64,000 nucleotides of DNA from Pithys albifrons albifrons (taxonomy: Eukaryota > Chordata > Aves > Passeriformes > Thamnophilidae): contig NC_092486.1 of the NCBI RefSeq assembly GCF_047495875.1, positions 3,364,195-3,428,194 of the forward strand, written 5' to 3'. Position numbers and translations under genes: made by a program. The notes below the pieces were generated by a model. The model worked only from the letters and a program-made list of their open reading frames with translations. It was not told the DNA's origin and ran no database searches. This document shows positions 12,881 to 24,182 of this stretch, one piece after another. Every line of letters starts with the position of its first letter. Within the stretch, counting starts at the first letter, position 1.

Positions 12881-13019
12881 GGGATTGTGGGGGGCGGCGC
12901 GGTGGCACCCCCTTCTCCTCCCCTTGCCCTCTCGGTGCCGCTCCGGGGGGAGCCCCGCGGTGTTCAGGATACCCCGGGGTTGTGCTGCGACGGGTCAGTT
13001 CTGCCCGCGCTCGGATTGA

Positions 13020-13560
13020 GCGGGTCCAGGCTGCTGGCACCCGGATCCTGCCTGCACTTGGATCGACGGGACCCGCACTGCCCGCACCCGGATTGCCCGG
13101 ACTTGTGCTGCCCGCACCGGGGTTGCCCGCACCGCCTGGATCCCGGCTGCCTGTTCCCACATCTCCCAGATCCCGGCTGCTTCCACCTGCATTGCCCGGG
13201 GCTGGGCTGCCCGCACCGCCTGGATCCCGGCTGCCTGTTCCCACATCTCCCAGATCCCGGCTGCTTCCACCTGCACTGCCCGGGGCCAGGCTGCCCGAAC
13301 CTGCACCTCCTGGATCCCGGCTGCCCGCACCACCTGGATCCCGGCTGCCTGCTCTCACACTTCCCAGATCCCGGCTGCTTCCAGCTGCACTGCCTGGGGC
13401 TGGGCTGCCCGCTTTGCCTGGATCCCGGCTGCCTGTTCCCGCAGCTCCCGGATCCTGGCTGCCCACACCCGCACCGCCCGGGGCCGGGCTGCCTGCACCC
13501 TCCTTGCCCTCGCCTAGCTCACCCGGATCCCTGCTGCCCGCACCCTCTTCCTGGATCCCT
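13020..13560. repeat. GC-rich minisatellite in EGR3 3'UTR
   Basis: Imperfect units built on CTGGATCCCGGCTGCC, CTGCCCGCACC and TTCCCACATCTCCCAGATCC, with larger blocks duplicated (for example 13,134-13,200 and 13,209-13,280). It generates long artificial Pro/Cys/Gly-rich frames on both strands. Confidence 0.9.
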
Positions 13561-13869
13561 GCTCCCGCACCTGGATTACCTGCACTGCCCGGATCCCAGC
13601 TGGATTGCCCAGTCCTGGCTCTCCCAACTCCAGCTCTCCCGCACCCCAACTGCTGCATCCCGCGCCTCCCGGTCCATCCCGCCCGCACCTTCCCGGCCCA
13701 GCTCCGGGCTGCCCGGGCGGCGGATCCCGGGAATCCCGGCTAACCCAGATCCCAGGGCTCGGTCCCGAGCTGCCCACCCCCTTCCAAGGGCTGGGTGCTC
13801 CAGGATCGGGCCCCTCCAGTCCCAACCCATCCAGCTCTCCCAGGGCTGGGTACTCCAGGATCTGTGTGG

Positions 13870-14141
13870 GGATGGACGGATGGAAGGATGGACGGATGGA
13901 TGGACGGATGGATGGATGGAAGTACGATTGGAAGGATGGACGGACGGATGGACGGATGGGTGGACGGATGGATGGACGGATGGGTGGATGGATGGGTGGA
14001 CGGATGGATGGATGGATGGATGGGCAGATGGATGGATGGACGGATGGATGGATGGATGGACGGATGGATGGATGGACGGACGGACGGGTGGATGGATGGA
14101 TGGATGGATGGATGGATGGATGGATGGATGGATGGATGGAA
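13870..14141. repeat. (GGAT)n/(GGAC)n microsatellite in EGR3 3'UTR
   Basis: About 270 bp of GGAT tetranucleotide with GGAC and GGGT interruptions, pure towards the 3' end. The [16 protein letters not shown] open frames over it are repeat artefacts. Confidence 0.97.
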
Positions 14142-14635
14142 GGAGCCAATCCAGCCCCTCTCCCTGCCAGGCCTGGAGCCCCCGTTGCCCCCACCGTGCC
14201 CGTGTCCCCCCCCGTGTCCCCAAGCTCCGGCTCCCCGTGGTGGAGGTAAGAGGGCTCGGCCCCCCCAAGCCGGGTTGGCGGGCGGGGGGCAGCTCTGTGG
14301 GACCCCCAACTTCTGGGGTGTTGTCCCAGCAGCAGCTTTCTGGGTTTTGTTTTCTTGTTTTATTTTTCTTTTCCTTTTTATTATTTTTTTTTCAGCAGAA
14401 GGGAAATTCTTTACAGAAATGCAGAAAAAAAGCACCCCAGTATTTTGCTGAATACTTTTTATAATGTGAGATATTTTTATTTTATTTTATTTGGTCACTT
14501 TAAAACAGCCACCCAACTATGGAGGAGAAAAATCAATTAGTCCTCTATTTTATTATTTTATTATTTTTTTTCTTTCTCCTTCTGGTATGTGCATGTCATT
14601 GCATGACTGCTCTGATTTTTTTCTTCTTTTGTTTT

Positions 14636-14641
14636 AATAAA
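14636..14641 (+). terminator. Candidate EGR3 polyadenylation signal
   Basis: AATAAA in a T-rich context (GTTTTAATAAAACTG). A second AATAAA lies at 14,795-14,800. Alternative polyadenylation would give a 3'UTR about 0.8 kb shorter than one ending near 15,470. Confidence 0.45.
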
Positions 14642-15470
14642 ACTGTGCTCAGACATTTAAGCTAAACTAAGCAAAAATAATAATGACTTAAAAAGAAAAA
14701 AAAATCTTTGTTGCCAAAAGGTCGTGCTATCCAGGTTTGATGTCTGCATGTGAAAAAAAAAAAAACACAAAAAACCAATTAAAAACATACAAAAAATAAA
14801 GAGAAGAGGAAGAATGCAGTTTAATTTATGTGAACTGAAAGGAACAAAAAAAACAAAAAAAACAAACCACAATCAGGTTTAACCACACAAACCTAAGGGA
14901 ATGATATTTTTTGAAAGACTTTTGTATAAAGTTGAGTACTTAGAGAAAAAAAAAAAATCATACCAGATGTAATATATTTTGTGGATGTTTTTATTTCTTG
15001 GATTTATAGTACCTTATACTAAGGTTAAAAAAAAATATGCTTGATATTGTGAAAAGGTGACAATTTTCACACACATTTCATTTGCTCATTTGTCATGTTG
15101 TAATGCAAATATGATAGTTAATGCATACAGCATTTTTAAGGGAAAAAATCAGAAATATTGAACTGATGTATTGTTGTACCATTTGCACTGTGAGCAAATG
15201 CTAATGCAGTAAATATATTGTGTTTGCTGACAATCAAAATCTGTAGTAAATATCTTTATTTGCTTAAAAATGATCTAAATTGCTTTGGAAAGAAAAAAAA
15301 AACAACAAAGTGATGTGTAAGGGGGTTGTAAAATGTGCAGGAAAGTGGGTGCTGTGTCTCTTTACGGGCGACTTTGAAACCTGTTTGTACAGACTATTTT
15401 TTTTTTCCTCCGAGTGTTGTATTTCCTTAAATATTATTTTTTATATGATTTTCTAAAAAAAAAAAGAAAA

Positions 15471-15985
15471 AAAATAACCCACCTCTTTTCTCAGCCCACC
15501 CCCTTCTCCTTCAGTTCTATTCACAGGACAGCAAGACCAGCGGGGTGACCCTGAAGGCGACCGGCTCTTGCGTCCCACCTTTTCCTGGGGGGCACCCACC
15601 CCCTCCTTCCCTAAAATCCTGCGTGTCCTTGCCTTGTCCTTCACCTCACATCCCATTTTCCCTGCTCATGCCGCCGCTCTGACCCCGCCACCACCATTTT
15701 TCCGGCGGCTTCCGCGGCTGTCGGATCACGGTTGGGCCAAAGAGGATCGCGCCGCTTCAGCCGGTAATGCCCCTTCGCCCGCCGAACCGCCCCCGGGTGC
15801 TGTGCCCAGAGGGGAGGGGGGTTTATCCCAGCCTGGATCTCTCAGGATAAAAATAACCCCCTGGATTTCAGCGCTGGCGCTTGTACAGGCACGAGGAATG
15901 AGTGGGAGAAGGAGCCTTTGGATGTTTGGGGTGGTGGCGCGTGGTGGTTGAATCCAACCCCATGGAATCCAGCCTGGGGCTCCTG
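15471..15985. other. EGR3-BIN3 intergenic, no gene recognised
   Basis: A GC-rich stretch (15,660-15,790) then ordinary sequence leading into the 83-bp array. Nothing coding is supported. Confidence 0.6.
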
Positions 15986-17258
15986 GAGCTGGGATTGTGC
16001 TGGAGGATCCCAGACTGAGGGTCTGGGAGTCCCTTTGTCCATGTGGGTCCGGCTCTGCTGGGGTGAAACACGGTTGGAGCAGTTTGAGTATCCCACACTA
16101 AGGGTCTGGGGGTCTCTTGATCCATGTGGGTCCAATTCTGCTGGGATGGAGAGCGGCTGGAGCAGTTTGAGTAACCCAGACTAAGAGTCTGGGGGTCCCT
16201 TGATCCATGTGGGTCCAACTCTGCTGGGATGGAGCATGGTTGGAGCAGTTTGAGTATCCCAGACTAAGAGTCTGGGGGTCTCTTTATCCGTGTGGGTCCA
16301 GCTATGCTGGGGTGAAACATGTTTGGAGCAGTTTGAGTACCCCACACTAAGGGTCTGGGGGTCCCTTGGTCTGTGTGGGTCTGGCTCTGCTCAGGTGGAG
16401 TTTGGTTGGAGCAGTTTGAGTACCCCAGACTAAGGGTTTGGGGGTCCCTTGATCCATGTGGGTCCAACTCTGCTGGGATGGAGAGCACAGTTGGAGCAGT
16501 CTGACTATCCCACACTAAGGATCTGGGGGTCCCTTGATACGTGTAGGTCCAACTCTGCTGGGATGGAGAGCAGTTGGAGCAGTTTGAGTACCCCAGACTA
16601 AGGGTCTGAGGGTTCCTTGGTCCGTGTGGGTCCAGCTCTGCTGGGGTGGAGTTTGGTTGGAGCAGTTTGAGTATCCCAGACTAAGAGTCTGGGGGTCCCT
16701 TGATCCGTGTGGGTCCAGCTATGCTGGGGTGAAACATGTTTGGAGCAGTTTGAGTATCCCAGACTAAGGGTTTGGGGGTCTCTTGGTCCGTGTGGGTCCA
16801 GCTCTGCTGGGTTGGAGCACGGTTGGAGCAGTTTGAGTACCCCAGACTAAGGGTTTGGGGGTCCCTTGGTCTGTGTGGGTCCAGCTCTGCTGGGGTGGAA
16901 CATGTTTGGAGCAGTTTGAGTATCCCACACTAAGGGTCTGGGGGTCTCTTGGTCCGTGTGGGTCCAACTCTGCTGGGTTGGAGCACGGTTGGAGCAGTTT
17001 GAGTACCCCAGACTAAGGGTTTGGGGGTCCCTTGGTCTGTGTGGGTCCAGCTCTGCTGGGTGGAACATGTTTGGAGCAGTTTGAGTACCCCAGACTAAGG
17101 ATCTGGGGGTCCCTTGGTCTGTGTGGGTCCAGCTCTGCTGGGTGGAACATGTTTGGAGCAGTTTGAGTAACCCAGACTAAGGGTCTGGGGGTCTCTTGGT
17201 CCGTGTGGGTCTGACTCTGCTGGGGTGGAACATGTTTGGAGCAGTTTGAGTCTCCCAC
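15986..17258. repeat. Tandem array, about 83-bp unit, about 15 copies
   Basis: GTTTGAGT recurs at 16,082, 16,165, 16,249 and 16,331 and onward with 82-84 bp spacing. Each unit carries TGGAGCAGTTTGAGTA, the short hairpin CCCAGAC-TAAGG-GTCTGGG, and GTGTGGGTCCAGCTCTGCTG. Copies differ by a few substitutions, and GGTCC/GATCC variants alternate. It is non-coding; the minus-strand open frames reflect the repeat. Confidence 0.95.
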
Positions 17259-18470
17259 AAGAGTCCTCTTTGCCAAGGCCTTGCTGGCGGTGCCGGTGGT
17301 CGGTGTTGGTGCTGTGGCTCTTCCCGGTGTTCCCAGACCATGGATGTGTTGGCATCATTGTCAGATTTCCTGCATTTTGCTTTGGATCTGCAGCCAGGCC
17401 TGAAGAAGCTGCTGCTCCAGCCGTTCCAGGGCAGGTCTGCCCATCCCAGGGGGTTCCCTGAGTCCCCTGCCCTGGAGAGGCTTTAATTTGGGGAGAATCC
17501 GAGGGTTGACAGTGGATTGGGACACACCTGGGATGGCATTTCATGGCACTGGGGACTTGGCTTTGGAGCCGACGGGCGCTGTGTCGGGCATGCTCCGGTG
17601 TCTCCAAGAGGATTCCCATGTGGTTGAGTGTCTGCTGACCACGTGAGGTTGGATCAGTGCTGGACTGGGGTGAACTGGGGTTGTCCTTTCCTCTTGGAGG
17701 TCCTGCAGCCATCAGGGGCTGTGGGTTGGTTTTGGAGCTGCTGGTCCGCGTGGTGTCCCGTGTGTGGCCCGGATGAGCTGAGCAGGATGGCAGGAACCAC
17801 AGGGAGAGTCACTGTCCCTCCCAGCATCACCTGAGGGAGCTCTGCTGGTGGTGGTGGTGGTGGTTGTGCCCATTTCCACTGGTGGCTTGTGCTGGATGAC
17901 GCTGGAGATACCATGGAACGGGCAGGAGATGCCACAGCGAGGAGCCACCTGAGGTTGTGCCAACATTTTGGGCTTCACGAGGAGGAGGAGGAGGGAAGGA
18001 GCCCACCAGGTCCTGGGGACACACTGTGCCACCTGGGCCCAGCCATCCTGCTGGGCAGGACCCTCCCAGCACGGAGCAGGAAGGTGAGGAGGAGCACCAG
18101 GAGCACCCTTGGGTGGCAAAACGCGGGGAGTGCGTGCGGCACCTTGCACAAAAAATGTTGGTTGCTACGGAAACACGGCACTTTCCATCCCCATTCTGGG
18201 CTCTCTGTGTTCTGGGGAGGAGGGAAGGGCTTCCAGTCACGTACCAGCTCCACACAAGTTGCTGTCTCTTCCCTTCCTGATGGTGCCAGGGTCCTGAGGA
18301 GGCCACCAGCACCTTGCTCCTCCCTGCTGAGGGTCCTCAGGGTGCTGTTGAACCCAAGAGCTCTCCATGGGATGGGATTTGCTGCTGAGGAGGAACACCA
18401 GGAGCCAAGACCTCCATCCCTGGGGTCAGGAGCGAAGAGGACCCGCACCCAGAAGCTCCTGGTTTGCAGC
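17259..18470. other. Intergenic, no gene recognised
   Basis: Unique-looking sequence between two arrays. A short (GGT)n run lies at about 17,846-17,864. Open frames are under 200 codons with no recognisable motif. Confidence 0.55.
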
Positions 18471-19211
18471 TGGTAGATCTTGGTGCTACAGATGTTGGTG
18501 GGATCCTCCCCTGGTAGATCCTGGTGCTACAGATGTTGGTGGGATCCTCCCCTGGTAGATCCTGGTGCTACAGATGTTGGTGGGATCCTCCCCTGGTAGA
18601 TCTTGGTGCTACAGATGTTGGTGGGATCCTCCCCTGGTGGATTCTGGTGCTACAGATGTTGGTGGGATCCTCCCCTGGTAGATCCTGGTGCTACAGATGT
18701 TGGTGGGATTCTCCCCTGGTAGATCCTGGTGCTACAGATGTTGGTGGGATCCTCCCCTGATAGATCCTGGTGCTACAGATGTTGGTGGGATCCTCCCCTG
18801 GTAGGTCCTGGTGCTACAGATGTTGGTGGGATCCTCCCCTGGTGGATTCTGGTGCTACAGATGTTGGTGGGATCCTTCCCTGGTAGATCCTGGTGCTACA
18901 GATGTTGGTGGGATCCTTCCTTTGTGGATTCTGGTGCTACAGATGTTGGTGGGATCCTCCCCTGGTAGATCTTGGTGCTACAGATGTTGGTGGGATCCTC
19001 CCCTAGTAGATCTTGGTGCTACAGATGTTGGTGGGATCCTCCCCTGGTAGATCCTGGTGCTACAGATGTTGGTGGGATCCTCCCCTGGTAGATCCTGGTG
19101 CTACAGATGTTGGTGGGATCCTCCCCTGGTAGATCCTGGTGCTACAGATGTTGGTGGGATCCTTCCCTGGTGGATTCTGGTGCTACAGATGTTGGTGGGA
19201 TCCTCCCCTGA
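18471..19211. repeat. Highly homogeneous 41-bp minisatellite, about 18 copies
   Basis: TGGTGCTACAGATGTTGGTG recurs every 41 bp from 18,481 to 19,179. Most units contain GGATCC (BamHI) and CCCCTGGTAGATC. The near-identity of copies indicates recent expansion or homogenisation. Confidence 0.97.
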
Positions 19212-19744
19212 TCTTCTCAGCCTGCAGTTCAGCCTCTCCTGCTGCATGGCATCATCCACAGAAGCTCTGGATAGTTCTGGATCACCTGATCCTCATCTCC
19301 TACCCTGTGCCAGCACCTTGTGGATCCATCCCTCCTTTTCTCCCCATCCCTGGCCAGAGTGTTTTGGAGGAAGGGGCCAGACTTGCCCCCCACTCCCAGC
19401 ACATGCCCAGGAGAGGGGGACATGCAGGGAAAAGCCTTCATGGAAGATGCTCCTGGAGCCCTGTGGCCATTGGGATGATAAATCCAGGATCCTCTTGTCC
19501 CAGCTCTGCCTTGTCACATCCCCTGCACCCCGAGGTGACAACATGGGGATGGCAGCCAGGAGCAGCAGGAACCACCAGCCAAACCCTCCTGGCACCACCT
19601 CCCTCTTCCTCCCCACACCTGGATGGGGATGCAGTGGGATCCTCCCACCTCAGGGTTTGCTCTGATGCCCCATCAACACCCCAGAACTCAGCCCTTTTCC
19701 TTGTGCCCCCTCACAGCCTCCCCTCCCACCAATCCCTCTGGCTG
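19212..19744. other. Intergenic spacer between arrays
   Basis: No gene or repeat is recognised. Confidence 0.55.
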
Positions 19745-20312
19745 CTTCTCCCCATCCCAGCCCAAAATGGGACAACTGGTGGGCACTGACCCCTTCTCCC
19801 CATCCCAACCCAAAATGGGACAACTGGTGGGCACTGACCCCTTCTCCCCATCCCAACCCAAAATGGGACAACTGGTGGGCACTGACCCCTTCTCCCCATC
19901 CCAACCCAAAATGGGACAACTGGTGGGCACTGACCCCTTCTCCCCATCCCAGCCCCAAATGGGACAACTGGTGGGCACTGACCCCTTCTCCCCATCCCAG
20001 CCCAAAATGGGACAACTGGTGGGCACTGACCCCTTCTCCCCATCCCAGCCCAAAATGGGACAACTGGTGGGCACTGACCCCTTCTCCCCATCCCAGCCCA
20101 AAATGGGACAACTGGTGGGAACTGACCCCTTCTCCCCATCCCAGCCCAAAATGGGACAACTGGTGGGCACTGACCCCTTCTCCCCATCCCAAAATGGGAC
20201 AACTGGTGGGCACTGACCCTTTCTCCCCATCCCAGCCCCAAATGGGACAACTGGTGGGCACTGACCCCTTCTCCCCATCCCAGCCCCAAATGGGACAACT
20301 GGTGGGCACTGA
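19745..20312. repeat. 48-bp minisatellite, about 12 copies
   Basis: The unit contains AAATGGGACAACTGGTGGGC and ACTGACCCCTTCTCCCCATC. The period is 48 bp (19,764, 19,812 and onward), with one copy near 20,190 shortened. Because 48 is divisible by 3, several frames stay open on both strands; this is not evidence of coding. Confidence 0.97.
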
Positions 20313-20690
20313 CCCCCCCCAGCCTTGCCCCCCCTGCTCCTTTTGGGCTAATCCTTGTCCTCACTGGTGTCGGTGACACCTTCCCAGTTTAGCATCATCC
20401 TCCCTGCCTGTAATTACCGTGCTGTTTACCTCCACCTGCTAATTGATAAAGCCACCCCTGGCGCCCATCCCAGGCCTCCTCCCCGTGTGCTGGCATGTGC
20501 TGGCACCAGCCTGGTGGCACCAGCCCCATTCCCAACCCTGGGATGTCCCTCCAGGGGGTTCCAGGGCACCCAGAGCTCGGGGTGGGGGCTTTGCTTTGCC
20601 CCTGGGGTCGCAGCTGGCAGTGGGTGCTGGGGACATGCTGGGGGTTTTTGGCCATCCCCTCCTGGGCATCCCCTCCCTGTGCCCTTGCCC
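20313..20690. other. Intergenic spacer between arrays
   Basis: No gene is seen. A short AT-richer patch at 20,390-20,450 precedes the next array. Confidence 0.5.
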
Positions 20691-21645
20691 ACCTCAGGGA
20701 TGATCCCAGGCAATTCCTTCCCCTTGCCCACCCCAGGACTGATCCCAGACATTCATTCCCTGTTCCACTGCCCACCCCGGGGAGGATCCCTGGCAATCCC
20801 TGTGCCCTCTCCCACCCCAGCCATGATCCCAGGAATTCCCTCCCTGTGTCCTCACCCACCCCAGGGATGTTCCTGGGGATCCCTTCCCTGTTCCACTGCC
20901 CACCCCAGAGATGCTTCCAGGCAATCCCTTCCCCTTGCCCACCCCAGGGATGCTCCTGGACATCCCTTCCCTGTTCCATTGCCCATCCCAAGGGTGATTC
21001 CAGGCAATCCATTCCTCTTATCCACCCCAGGGATGCTCCTGGGCATCCCCTACCTGTTCCATTGCCCACCCCAGGGATGCTCCCAGGCCTTCCCTCCCTG
21101 TGCCCTCTCCCACCCCAGCCATGATCCCAGGAATTTCCTCCCTGTGTCCTCTCCCACTCCAGGGATGCTCCTGGGCATCCCTTCCCTGTTCCATTGCCCA
21201 CCCCAGGGATGCTCCTGGGCATCCCCTCCCTGTTCCATTGCCCATCCCAAGGGTGATTCCAGGCAATCCATTCCTCTTATCCACCCCAGGGATGCTCTTG
21301 GGCATCCCCTCCCTGTTCCATTGCCCACCCCAGGGATGCTCCTGGGTATCCCCTACCTGTTCCATTGCCCACCCCAGGGATGCTCCTGGGTATCCCTTCC
21401 CTGTTCCATTGCCCACCCCAGGGATGCTCCTGGGTATCCCTTCCCTGTTCCATTGCCCACCCCAGGGATGCTCCTGGGTATCCCTTCCCTGTTCCATTGC
21501 CCACCCCAGGGATGCTCCTGGGTATCCCTTCCCTGTTCCATTGCCCACCCCAGGGATGCTCCTGGGTATCCCCTCCCTGTTCCATTGCCCACCCCAGGGA
21601 TGCTCCTGGGTATCCCCTCCCTGTGCCCTCTCCCACCCCAGGGAT
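20691..21645. repeat. 44-bp minisatellite upstream of BIN3 promoter
   Basis: Units contain CCACCCCAGGGATGCTCCTG and CCCTTCCCTGTTCCATTGCC. The period is 44 bp in the homogeneous 3' part (21,367, 21,411, 21,455). The 5' part is more divergent and shows larger duplications. The array ends about 40 bp before the BIN3 promoter elements. Confidence 0.95.
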
Positions 21646-21686
21646 GCTCCGCTGTTCCCACTGTTTTCCCCCCACCCTCTCCCACG

Positions 21687-21888
21687 TTTCGCGCCGAAAT
21701 CGGGAGGACTTTTCGCCGTTCCCCCCCGCCCGTGACGTCACACCCCCGTGACATCACACCCTCCCCGTGACGTCACACCCGCAATCCGTGACGTCACCGC
21801 GGCGCGCGGCGGGTTAAAAGGCTCGCGGCGCTGCCGGAAGGGGCGGGGCTAGAGGCGGCGGCACTTCCGGGATCGGCACGGGGGGAAC
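21687..21888 (+). promoter_or_regulatory. BIN3: BIN3 CpG promoter with four CRE-type sites
   Basis: In order: an E2F-like TTTCGCGCC (21,687-21,695); TGACGTCA (21,733-21,740); TGACATCA (21,749-21,756); TGACGTCA (21,768-21,775); TGACGTCA (21,789-21,796); TTAAAA (21,814-21,819); an ETS site CCGGAAG (21,834-21,840); an Sp1-type GGGGCGGGGC (21,840-21,849); and an inverted ETS site ACTTCCGG (21,863-21,870). The start codon follows at 21,889. This is a typical housekeeping CpG promoter plus an unusually dense CREB/ATF cluster. The start site probably lies between about 21,830 and 21,875 (inference). Confidence 0.8.
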
Positions 21889-21896
21889 ATGAGCTG
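21889..21896 (+). CDS. BIN3: BIN3 exon 1, 8 coding nt
   Basis: ATGAGCTG followed by the donor GTGAGT at 21,897. The ATG context is strong (A at -3). With the G of exon 2 it encodes Met-Ser-Trp, the invariant BIN3 start. The exon is too short for ORF finders and was placed by joining to exon 2 and by the promoter next to it. Confidence 0.93.
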
Positions 21897-22159
21897 GTGA
21901 GTGCGGGGGGAATAGCCGGGAATAACCGGGAATAACCGGGAACAGCGGGACAGGGAGCGCCGGGACAGGGCCTGGGAGCACCGGGGACAGCGGGGCCGTG
22001 AGCGGGGGACAGCGGGAGCGCCGGGCGCCGCTGGAGGCCGTGGGGAGCCGGGGCTGGGCCCGCAGCGGGGCCCGGGAATGGCCGCGGGGCTGACCCGGGT
22101 CGGTCCGGGACAGGCCCTGCCGTGGGACCTGCGCTGGCCCCGCCGCTGGGCCTGGAACT

Positions 22160-23205
22160 GTCCTGGAGTGGGCCCTGGTGCTGGCCAGGCTTGTCCCGGT
22201 GCTGACCGTGGTGGAGCCCCTGGTGCTGGCTGGGCTTGGCCCAGGTGCTGGCCCTGGAGGTGGCCAGGTTTGTCCTGGTGCTGGCCACCTTCTCCTGGAG
22301 CTGGTCCCCTTGTCCTGGTGCTGGCCACCTTCTCCTGGAGCTGGTCCCCTTGTCCCAGTGCTGGCCACCTTATCCCAGTGCTGGCCATCTTATCCCAGTG
22401 CTGGCCCCCTTGTCCTGGAGCTGGCCCCCTTGTCCTGGTCTTGGCCACCTTATCCCAGTGCTGGCCCCCTTGTCCCGGTGCTGGCCCCCTTGTCCTGGAG
22501 CTGGTCCCCTTGTCCCGGTGCTGGCCACCTTATCCCAGTGCTGGCCACCTTATCCCAGTGCTGGCCCCCTTGTCCTGGTCTTGGCCACCTTTTCCTGGTG
22601 CTGGCGACCTTGTCCTGGAGCTGGCCAGCCTTCTCCCGGTGTTGGCTACCATGTCCTGGAGCTGGCCACCTTGTCCCGGTGCTGGTCAGCCTCATCCAAG
22701 TCCTGGCCACCTTTTCCTGGTGCTGGCCCCATTGTCCTGGAGCTGACCACCTTGTCCTGGTCTTGGCCCCCTTGTCCTGGAGCTGGTCCCCTTGTCCTGG
22801 TGCTGGTCAGCCTCATCCAAGTCCTGTTCCCCTTGTCCTGGAGCTGTCCACCTTATCCCAGTGCTGTCCACCTTATCCCAGTGCTGGCCCCCTTGTCCTG
22901 GAGCTGGCCCCCTTGTCCTGGTCTTGGCCACCTTTTCCTGGTGCTGGCCACCTTGTCCCGGTGCTGGTCAGCCTCATCCAAGTCCTGGCCCCCTTGTCCT
23001 GGAGCTGGTCCCCTTGTCCTGGTCCTGGCCCCCTTGTCTTGGTCTTGGCCACCTTATCCCAGTGCTGGCCACCTTCTCCTGGTCCTGGCCACCTTGTCCT
23101 GGAGCTGCTCCCCTTGTCCTGGTACTGACCCCCTTGTCCTGGAGCTGGTCAGCCTCATCCAAGTCCTGGCCCCCTTGTCCTGACGCTGACCAGCCTTATC
23201 CAAGT
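22160..23205. repeat. 20-bp minisatellite in BIN3 intron 1, about 50 copies
   Basis: Units are of the type CTGGCCACCTTATCCCAGTG and CTGGTCCCCTTGTCCTGGAG. The period is 20 bp, with 21-bp variants carrying CTCATCCAAGTC. The array starts about 260 bp after exon 1. All long frames here are artefacts. Confidence 0.95.
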
Positions 23206-23574
23206 GCTTATTTAAATGAATTATATTAGAAGTTTGTAATATTACTAATTAATCTTGGCTATGGGATTGTCCCAGAGATCCAGAGCTGTTGTGAGAGGTG
23301 AAGGATGGGATGGATTAAGGAAAACAAAAGCTGTTTCCTCACCTGGAAAGCTGAGTTTGCCAGGGTTGAAAATGGAAATTTTTTTTGGTTTGGGAGAGGT
23401 GGAAGTTGTGGTTTGGAAACCTGATGGAGCAAGATGATGGTGTGAACACAGAGATTGCCTAAAATGGCCAAAAATAGACATTTATCCTCTGGAATCACTT
23501 CTGTTGTGCTTTACTCAGCAACAGTGTTGGGTAATGGGGGTCTTGGAGCCTTTTCCAGGGCTGCCCTTGGATCT

Positions 23575-24182
23575 GGGTGGGAATGGAGACTCTGGAAAGG
23601 ACCTGCTCTCTCTCCTGGTGCTGAGGTGGGAATGGACACTCTGGAAAGGGACCTGCTCCCCTCTCCTGGTGCTGAGGTGGGAATGGACACTCTGGAAGGG
23701 GACCTGCTCCCCTCTCCTGGTGCTGAGGTGGGAATGGAGACTCTGGAAGGGACCTGCTCCCCTCTCCTGGTGCTGAGGTGGGAATGGACACTCTGGAAGG
23801 GACCTGCTCCCCTCTCCTGGTGCTGAGGTGGGAATGGACACTCTGGAAAGGGACCTGCTCCCCTCTCCTGGTGCTGAGGTGGGAATGGACACTCTGGAAG
23901 GGAGCTGCTCCCCTCTCCTGGTGCTGAGGTGGGAATGGACACTCTGAAAGGGACCTGCTCCCCTCTCCTGGTGCTGAGGTGGGAATGGACACTCTGGAAA
24001 GGGACCTGCTCCCCTCTCCTGGTGCTGAGGTGGGAATGGACACTCTGGAAGGGACCTGCTCCCCTCTCCTGTTGCTGAGGTGGGAATGGAGACTCTGGAA
24101 GGGAGCTGCTCCCCTCTCCTGTTGCTGAGGTGGGAATGGACACTCTGGAAGGGACCTGCTCCCCTCTCCTGGTGCTGAGGAG
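23575..24182. repeat. 50-bp minisatellite in BIN3 intron 1, about 12 copies
   Basis: CTGAGGTGGGAATGGACACT recurs every 50-51 bp (23,621, 23,672, 23,722, 23,772), with CCTGCTCCCCTCTCCTGGTG between. GGAGCTGCTCC variants mark some units. Confidence 0.96.

Larger units (their letters stand above)
12881..15470 (+). other. EGR3: EGR3 3'UTR (predicted)
   Basis: Two halves differ sharply. 12,881-14,330 is GC-rich and holds two tandem arrays. 14,340-15,470 is AT-rich, non-repetitive and of the kind conserved in EGR 3'UTRs, with ATTTA motifs (about 14,654, 14,824 and 15,002) that suit an unstable immediate-early mRNA. The total of about 2.6 kb fits EGR3 mRNAs of about 4 kb. The exact 3' end is uncertain: AATAAA occurs at 14,636 and 14,795, AGTAAA variants near 15,209 and 15,244, and an A-rich run at about 15,455-15,475. 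Confidence 0.65.

Noticed and set aside
19623..20379. Repetitive ORFs with a 16-residue period (MGQLVGTDPFSPSQ) as a possible repeat protein
   Set aside because: The 48-bp unit is divisible by three, so frames stay open on both strands alike; no promoter, start context or flanking coding sequence.
18471..21645. Regular direct repeats as a possible CRISPR array
   Set aside because: Units are contiguous, without unique spacers, and the DNA is avian nuclear.
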